A stretch of DNA of 58,795 bases from Bacteroidales bacterium (lineage in GTDB: Bacteria; Bacteroidota; Bacteroidia; Bacteroidales; Muribaculaceae): positions 1-58,795 of the forward strand of contig JAAVFV010000059.1 of assembly GCA_014800525.1 (NCBI GenBank), read 5' to 3'. The position numbers and the translations under genes were made by a program. A model generated the notes under the pieces. It saw only the letters and a program-made list of their open reading frames with translations, was not told the origin of the DNA and searched no databases. This document shows, piece after piece, positions 54,290-58,795 of the stretch; positions within the stretch are counted from its first letter, which is position 1; every line of letters starts with the position of its first letter.

Positions 54290-57200
54290 ATGGCTTTTAG
54301 AAGAGACAATAAGATTAAAAGCAATTTCTCAAAGATCACGATCGGCCTGGCGTCTCCGGAGGAGATAAAGGAGAAGTCGAGCGGCGAGGTACTCAAGCCG
54401 GAGACTATCAACTACCGAACCTACAAGCCGGAGCGCGACGGATTGTTCTGCGAGAGGATCTTCGGTCCCGTGAAGGACTATGAATGCCATTGCGGCAAAT
54501 ACAAGCGTATCCGTTACAAGGGAATCGTCTGCGATCGTTGCGGTGTTGAGGTTACCGAGAAGAAGGTACGTCGTGAGCGTACAGGTCACATCGAGCTTGT
54601 AGTGCCCGTGGCTCATATCTGGTATTTCCGTTCTCTGCCCAATAAGATCGGCTATCTTCTCGGCCTTCCCGCAAAGAAGCTCGATCAGGTAATCTATTAC
54701 GAAAAATATGTGGTTCTCAATCCCGGCGCAGCCGAAGGAGTAGAGAAACTCGATCTCCTTTCCGAAGAGGAGTATATGGATATCCTCGATAAACTTCCCG
54801 AGGGTAATGAGGATCTGGATGATTCGGATCCCAACAAATTCCGCGCATTGATGGGTGCCGAGGCTATATATGAGCTTCTCCAGAACATCAATCTGAAGGA
54901 ACTTGCCGCTGAGCTTCGCGATAAGGCACATAAGGAGGGTTCGCAGCAGCGTAAGACTGAGGCTCTGAAACGTCTGCAGGTGGTGAACTCCTTCCTTAAC
55001 TCTCAGGACCGTAACAAGCCCGAGTGGATGATCCTGAAGGCTGTTCCTGTGATTCCGCCCGAGCTTCGTCCGCTCGTTCCCCTCGATGGCGGCCGCTTTG
55101 CTACATCTGACCTCAACGACCTCTATCGTCGTGTGATCATACGTAACAACCGTCTTAAGCGACTCATCGAGATTCAGGCTCCGGAGGTGATTCTCCGTAA
55201 CGAGAAGCGTCTGCTTCAGGAGGCAGTGGATTCACTGCTCGATAACAGCCGTAAGGCTTCGGCCGTGAAATCTGATGTCAACCGTCCCTTGAAATCTCTT
55301 TCCGACTCCTTGAAGGGTAAGGCAGGTCGCTTCCGTCAGAATCTTCTCGGTAAGCGTGTCGATTATTCGGCTCGTTCTGTAATCGTGGTTGGTCCGGAGC
55401 TTAAGATGCATGAGTGCGGTATTCCCAAACTCATGGCTGCCGAGCTCTATAAGCCATTCATCATCCGCAAGCTCATTGAGCGCGGCATCGTGAAGACAGT
55501 AAAGAGCGCCAAAAAAATTGTAGACCGTAAGGAACCCGTGGTTTGGGATATCCTTGAGCATGTGATGAAGGGTCATCCTGTATTGCTCAACCGTGCCCCG
55601 ACACTTCACCGACTCGGTATCCAGGCATTCCAGCCCAAGATGATCGAGGGTAAGGCTATTCAGCTCCATCCACTGGCATGTACGGCATTCAACGCCGACT
55701 TCGATGGTGACCAGATGGCCGTTCACCTTCCTTTGAGCAATGAGGCTGTGCTTGAGGCCCAGATGCTTATGCTGGGTGCGCATAACATCCTTAACCCAGC
55801 GAACGGCGCTCCTATCACCGTGCCTTCTCAGGACATGGTACTTGGTCTTTATTACATCACCAAGCTCCGTAAGGGCGATATGGGTGAGGGAACAGTGTTC
55901 TATGGTCCCGAAGAGGCTGAGATCGCATATAATGAGGGTCGCGTGACTCTTCATGCTCCCGTGAGCGTATATGTTGATGATGTCGACGAAGAGGGGAATC
56001 CGGTGAAGCGTATCGTAAAGGATACTTCTGTTGGTCGTGTACTCTTCAATCAGTATGTGCCCAAGGAGATCGGTTATGTGAATGAGATCATTTCTAAGAA
56101 ATCTCTTCGCACGATCATTACCCGGGTGATCAAGAAATGTGGTGTGACACGTTCGGCACAGTTCCTTGATGATATTAAGAACCTTGGATACTACATGGCA
56201 TTCCGTGGTGGTCTGAGCTTCAACCTCGGTGATGTGATCATTCCGAAGGAGAAGGAAGAATACGTGGCCGAGGGTCATGCGCAGGTAGAGGAAGTGATGA
56301 ATAACTTCGCAATGGGTCTCATCACTCCGACCGACCGTTACAACCACGTGATCGATATCTGGACACACGTAAACGAGAAGCTGGCTTCCACTCTGATGAA
56401 GCAGATGAAGGAAGACCAGCAGGGCTTCAACTCAGTCTACATGATGCTTGATTCCGGAGCCCGTGGTTCTAAGGACCAGATCCGTCAGCTTTCCGGTATG
56501 CGTGGACTTATGGCGAAACCTCAGAAAGCCGGTGCCGAGGGAGGTCAGATCATCGAGAACCCGATTATCGCGAACTTCAAGGAGGGACTGTCAGTGCTGG
56601 AGTACTTCATCTCCACTCACGGTGCTCGTAAGGGTCTTGCGGATACCGCTCTTAAGACAGCCGATGCCGGTTATCTTACCCGTCGTCTCGTAGACGTGGC
56701 ACACGATGTGATCATCAATGAAGAAGACTGCGGCACACTCCGCGGACTCGTCTGCACAGAGATCAAGAACAATGATGAGGTTGTGGCTTCTCTGTCAGAA
56801 CGTATTCTCGGTCGTGTATCCGTTCATGATATTGTGGATCCCTATAATCCTGACGACATTATCGTTCATGCAGGCGAGGAGATCACAGACGCAATTGCCG
56901 ACCGGATTGAGAAATCTCCGATTGAAGCGGTTGAGATCCGTTCGGTACTCACCTGCGAATCCAAGAAGGGTGTATGTGCCAAGTGTTACGGTCGAAACCT
57001 CTCTACTCACCGTATGGTGCAGAAAGGTGAGGCTGTCGGCGTAATCGCAGCGCAGTCGATCGGTGAGCCGGGTACCCAGCTTACTCTTCGTACATTCCAC
57101 GTCGGTGGTGTCGCCGGTAACGTGGCAGTGGTGAAAGATGTAACAGCCCGTCATGACGGACGTCTTGAGATTGAAGAACTTCGTACGATTAAGGATGCCA

Positions 57201-58579
57201 ACGGCACAGATATCGTAGTGGGCCGAATGGGCGAGCTTCGTCTGATCGAGCCTAAGAGCGGTATTGTTCTCGTAACTGCAAATATTCCTTACGGCTCGAA
57301 GATCTACTTCAAGAATGGAGATGAGATTAAGGCTGGTGATATGATCTGCGAATGGGATCCGTTCAACGGCGTAATCGTAGCTGAAGAGGGTGGTACAGTG
57401 CGCTTCGAGAATGTAGAAGAGGGCGTCACTTACCGTGTGGATGCTGATGAAGCTACCGGGCTGCGTGAAAAGATCATGATCGAATCGAAAGACCGTACCA
57501 AGGCACCGAAAGCAAATATCATCAACTCTAAGGGTGAAATCGTACGCAGCTACTCACTCCCTGTAGGCGCTCATCTGCTTATTGATGATAATGAGGAGAT
57601 CAAGCCCGGCCAGGTTATCGTGAAGATTCCGCGTGCATCTAACAATGCCGGTGATATCACCGGTGGTCTTCCCCGAGTTACCGAGCTCTTCGAGGCACGT
57701 AACCCGTCGAATCCCGCCGTTGTCAGCGAAATTGATGGTGAGGTCACCTTCGGTAAGATCAAACGCGGTAATCAGGAGATCAGCGTAACAAGCAAACTCG
57801 GCGAGGAGAAGAAATATCTCGTGCCTCTGTCGAAGCAGCTTCTGGTTCAGGAGAACGATTACGTACGCGCCGGAACACCCCTTTCCGATGGCGCTATCAC
57901 ACCGAGCGATATCCTCAATATCAAGGGCCCGACAGCGGTGCAGGAATATATCGTGAATGAGGTACAGGATGTGTATCGTTCACAGGGTGTGAAGATCAAT
58001 GATAAGCACTTTGAGGTAATCGTGCGTCAGATGATGCGTAAGGTGAATATCCTTGATCCGGGAGATACACCGTTCCTTGAGCAGCAGATTGTGGACAAGA
58101 AGGACTTCATGGAGGCCAACGACTACATCTGGGATAAGAAGGTGATTGTAGATGCCGGAGACAGCGATAAGTATCTGCCGGGAGAGATCATCACAGTGCG
58201 CAAGCTCCGCGATGAGAACTCATCACTGCGTCAGCGCGACCTCCGAATCATGGAAGTACGCGATGCAATCCCTGCCACATCAGAGCAGATTCTTCAGGGT
58301 ATCACTCGTGCTGCCCTACAGACATCAAGCTTCATGTCGGCTGCATCATTCCAGGAAACCACTAAGGTGCTCAATGAGGCAGCAATCAATGGTAAGACCG
58401 ATACTCTTGAGGGTATGAAGGAGAATGTGATCTGCGGACACCTGATTCCGGCAGGAACCGGCCTTCGCGAATACAACAAGCTTGTTGTAGCCAACAAGGA
58501 TGAATATGCCGCACTTCAGCTCACTGACAATCCCGAAGAGATTGTACTCGCTGAAGCCGAGGAAATGGTCGGTCGTTAA
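54290..58579 (+). CDS. rpoC: DNA-directed RNA polymerase subunit beta'
   Basis: Catalytic core subunit of 1429 residues. The zinc ribbon has Cys66, Cys68, Cys81 and Cys84. The active-site Mg motif is [12 protein letters not shown]. The second zinc site includes [13 protein letters not shown], the bridge helix and trigger loop lie around [24 protein letters not shown], and the C-terminus ends AEEMVGR. Complete. The stop is followed after 65 bases by another inverted-repeat element that runs off the window. Confidence 0.98.
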   Translation: MAFRRDNKIKSNFSKITIGLASPEEIKEKSSGEVLKPETINYRTYKPERDGLFCERIFGPVKDYECHCGKYKRIRYKGIVCDRCGVEVTEKKVRRERTGHIELVVPVAHIWYFRSLPNKIGYLLGLPAKKLDQVIYYEKYVVLNPGAAEGVEKLDLLSEEEYMDILDKLPEGNEDLDDSDPNKFRALMGAEAIYELLQNINLKELAAELRDKAHKEGSQQRKTEALKRLQVVNSFLNSQDRNKPEWMILKAVPVIPPELRPLVPLDGGRFATSDLNDLYRRVIIRNNRLKRLIEIQAPEVILRNEKRLLQEAVDSLLDNSRKASAVKSDVNRPLKSLSDSLKGKAGRFRQNLLGKRVDYSARSVIVVGPELKMHECGIPKLMAAELYKPFIIRKLIERGIVKTVKSAKKIVDRKEPVVWDILEHVMKGHPVLLNRAPTLHRLGIQAFQPKMIEGKAIQLHPLACTAFNADFDGDQMAVHLPLSNEAVLEAQMLMLGAHNILNPANGAPITVPSQDMVLGLYYITKLRKGDMGEGTVFYGPEEAEIAYNEGRVTLHAPVSVYVDDVDEEGNPVKRIVKDTSVGRVLFNQYVPKEIGYVNEIISKKSLRTIITRVIKKCGVTRSAQFLDDIKNLGYYMAFRGGLSFNLGDVIIPKEKEEYVAEGHAQVEEVMNNFAMGLITPTDRYNHVIDIWTHVNEKLASTLMKQMKEDQQGFNSVYMMLDSGARGSKDQIRQLSGMRGLMAKPQKAGAEGGQIIENPIIANFKEGLSVLEYFISTHGARKGLADTALKTADAGYLTRRLVDVAHDVIINEEDCGTLRGLVCTEIKNNDEVVASLSERILGRVSVHDIVDPYNPDDIIVHAGEEITDAIADRIEKSPIEAVEIRSVLTCESKKGVCAKCYGRNLSTHRMVQKGEAVGVIAAQSIGEPGTQLTLRTFHVGGVAGNVAVVKDVTARHDGRLEIEELRTIKDANGTDIVVGRMGELRLIEPKSGIVLVTANIPYGSKIYFKNGDEIKAGDMICEWDPFNGVIVAEEGGTVRFENVEEGVTYRVDADEATGLREKIMIESKDRTKAPKANIINSKGEIVRSYSLPVGAHLLIDDNEEIKPGQVIVKIPRASNNAGDITGGLPRVTELFEARNPSNPAVVSEIDGEVTFGKIKRGNQEISVTSKLGEEKKYLVPLSKQLLVQENDYVRAGTPLSDGAITPSDILNIKGPTAVQEYIVNEVQDVYRSQGVKINDKHFEVIVRQMMRKVNILDPGDTPFLEQQIVDKKDFMEANDYIWDKKVIVDAGDSDKYLPGEIITVRKLRDENSSLRQRDLRIMEVRDAIPATSEQILQGITRAALQTSSFMSAASFQETTKVLNEAAINGKTDTLEGMKENVICGHLIPAGTGLREYNKLVVANKDEYAALQLTDNPEEIVLAEAEEMVGR

Positions 58580-58644
58580 TCCGATTGAAAAGAGAATTAA
58601 ATAAGAAGTCGTATGAATTGGTTTTGACTGATCATATGATTTAA

Positions 58645-58795
58645 TGAAGTTGTTTAAACTAATTTACGAATGTTAAAATGAGAAGAAATCAACATTCTTT
58701 TATCCCCCTTTGCGGATCTTTTTGACTCGTCATTTTTTTCTTTTAAAGGAAACTCGTCGATTTTCAATTGGCTGCTTCCGCCCCTCTCATCGGTA
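58645..58795. mobile_element. Terminal-inverted-repeat element (E4), cut by the window end
   Basis: Starts TGAAGTTGTTTAAACTAATT, and continues like the 194-bp element at 29608 (TTTACGAATGTTAAA, ACATTCTTTTAT, TTGCGGATCTTTTT, CGCCCCTCTCATCGGTA). Compared with that copy it has about 47 extra bases between CGGATCTTTTT and GCTGCTT, which breaks the conserved frame. The right end is beyond 58795. Confidence 0.75.

Noticed and set aside
55232..56368. 378-codon minus-strand frame
   Set aside because: Antisense to the most conserved part of rpoC; shadow of strong codon bias.

Overview
The window comes from a member of the Bacteroidales, probably a gut species; the family cannot be fixed from the sequence alone, although Muribaculaceae-like is a reasonable guess. 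Support: at least five promoters have the Bacteroidetes form (TTG/TTTG, 19-20 nt, TAnnTTTG); a cluster of secreted proteins carries a T9SS-like C-terminal tail and BspA-type leucine-rich repeats; there is a bifunctional DAHP synthase/chorismate mutase inside a pheA-aminotransferase-aroF-tyrA cluster; and two PepD-type dipeptidases and families DUF4954 and DUF4230 are present. There is no rRNA, no CRISPR array, no intact prophage and no intact insertion sequence.

Layout. 1-7.8 kb (minus): glutamate synthase large subunit and a PMCA-type Ca2+ P-ATPase. 7.9-18 kb (minus): a repeat-rich gap, two secreted proteins (one a beta-helix), a dicarboxylate/amino-acid symporter downstream of a 1340-residue Schlafen/AlbA_2-domain protein, and a BspA-like LRR protein. 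18.2-20.3 kb (plus): a WG-repeat protein and two DUF4230 membrane-anchored proteins. 21-27.9 kb (plus): YbaK/ProX deacylase, the Phe/Tyr pathway operon, an NAD(P)H oxidoreductase, a YfcE-type phosphodiesterase and YaaA. 28-37.1 kb (minus): an E. coli HdhA-like short-chain dehydrogenase with an isochorismatase-fold hydrolase, valS, DUF4954, hflX and a Skp/OmpH-like lipoprotein. 37.5-42.8 kb (plus): two pepD paralogues flanking an N-acetylmuramidase, a NYN-domain protein and a small lipoprotein. 43.2-58.6 kb (plus): glmS, then tRNA-Thr/Tyr/Gly/Thr-tuf, tRNA-Trp-secE-nusG-rplKAJL-rpoBC, which is the same order as the E. coli thrU-tyrU-glyT-thrT-tufB-secE-nusG-rplKAJL-rpoBC region (minus its tRNA-Trp).

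The most unusual content is in the gaps. At least four copies or fragments of terminal-inverted-repeat elements lie at gene ends: 21630-21825, 29608-29801, 32535-33171, and 58645 to the window end. Two are 194-196 bp long. Although their terminal repeats differ, three share an internal segment which, read on the minus strand, aligns without gaps as a 29-codon frame (I-F at the start, E10, F14-R15, K23, K26-K27). In one copy this lies in an uninterrupted 48-codon frame. One copy has inserted between valS and its terminator and supplies the last two sense codons and stop of valS. A second, unrelated family of short intergenic repeats (four loci) has expanded locally into tandem arrays at 7.9 and 20.8 kb. 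The 637-bp element also carries a 110-bp hairpin and the start of an IS5-type transposase.

Together the window mixes a highly conserved housekeeping core (translation, transcription, amino-sugar, glutamate and aromatic amino acid synthesis) with Bacteroidales surface/accessory genes, and its gaps are colonised by small non-autonomous repeats.
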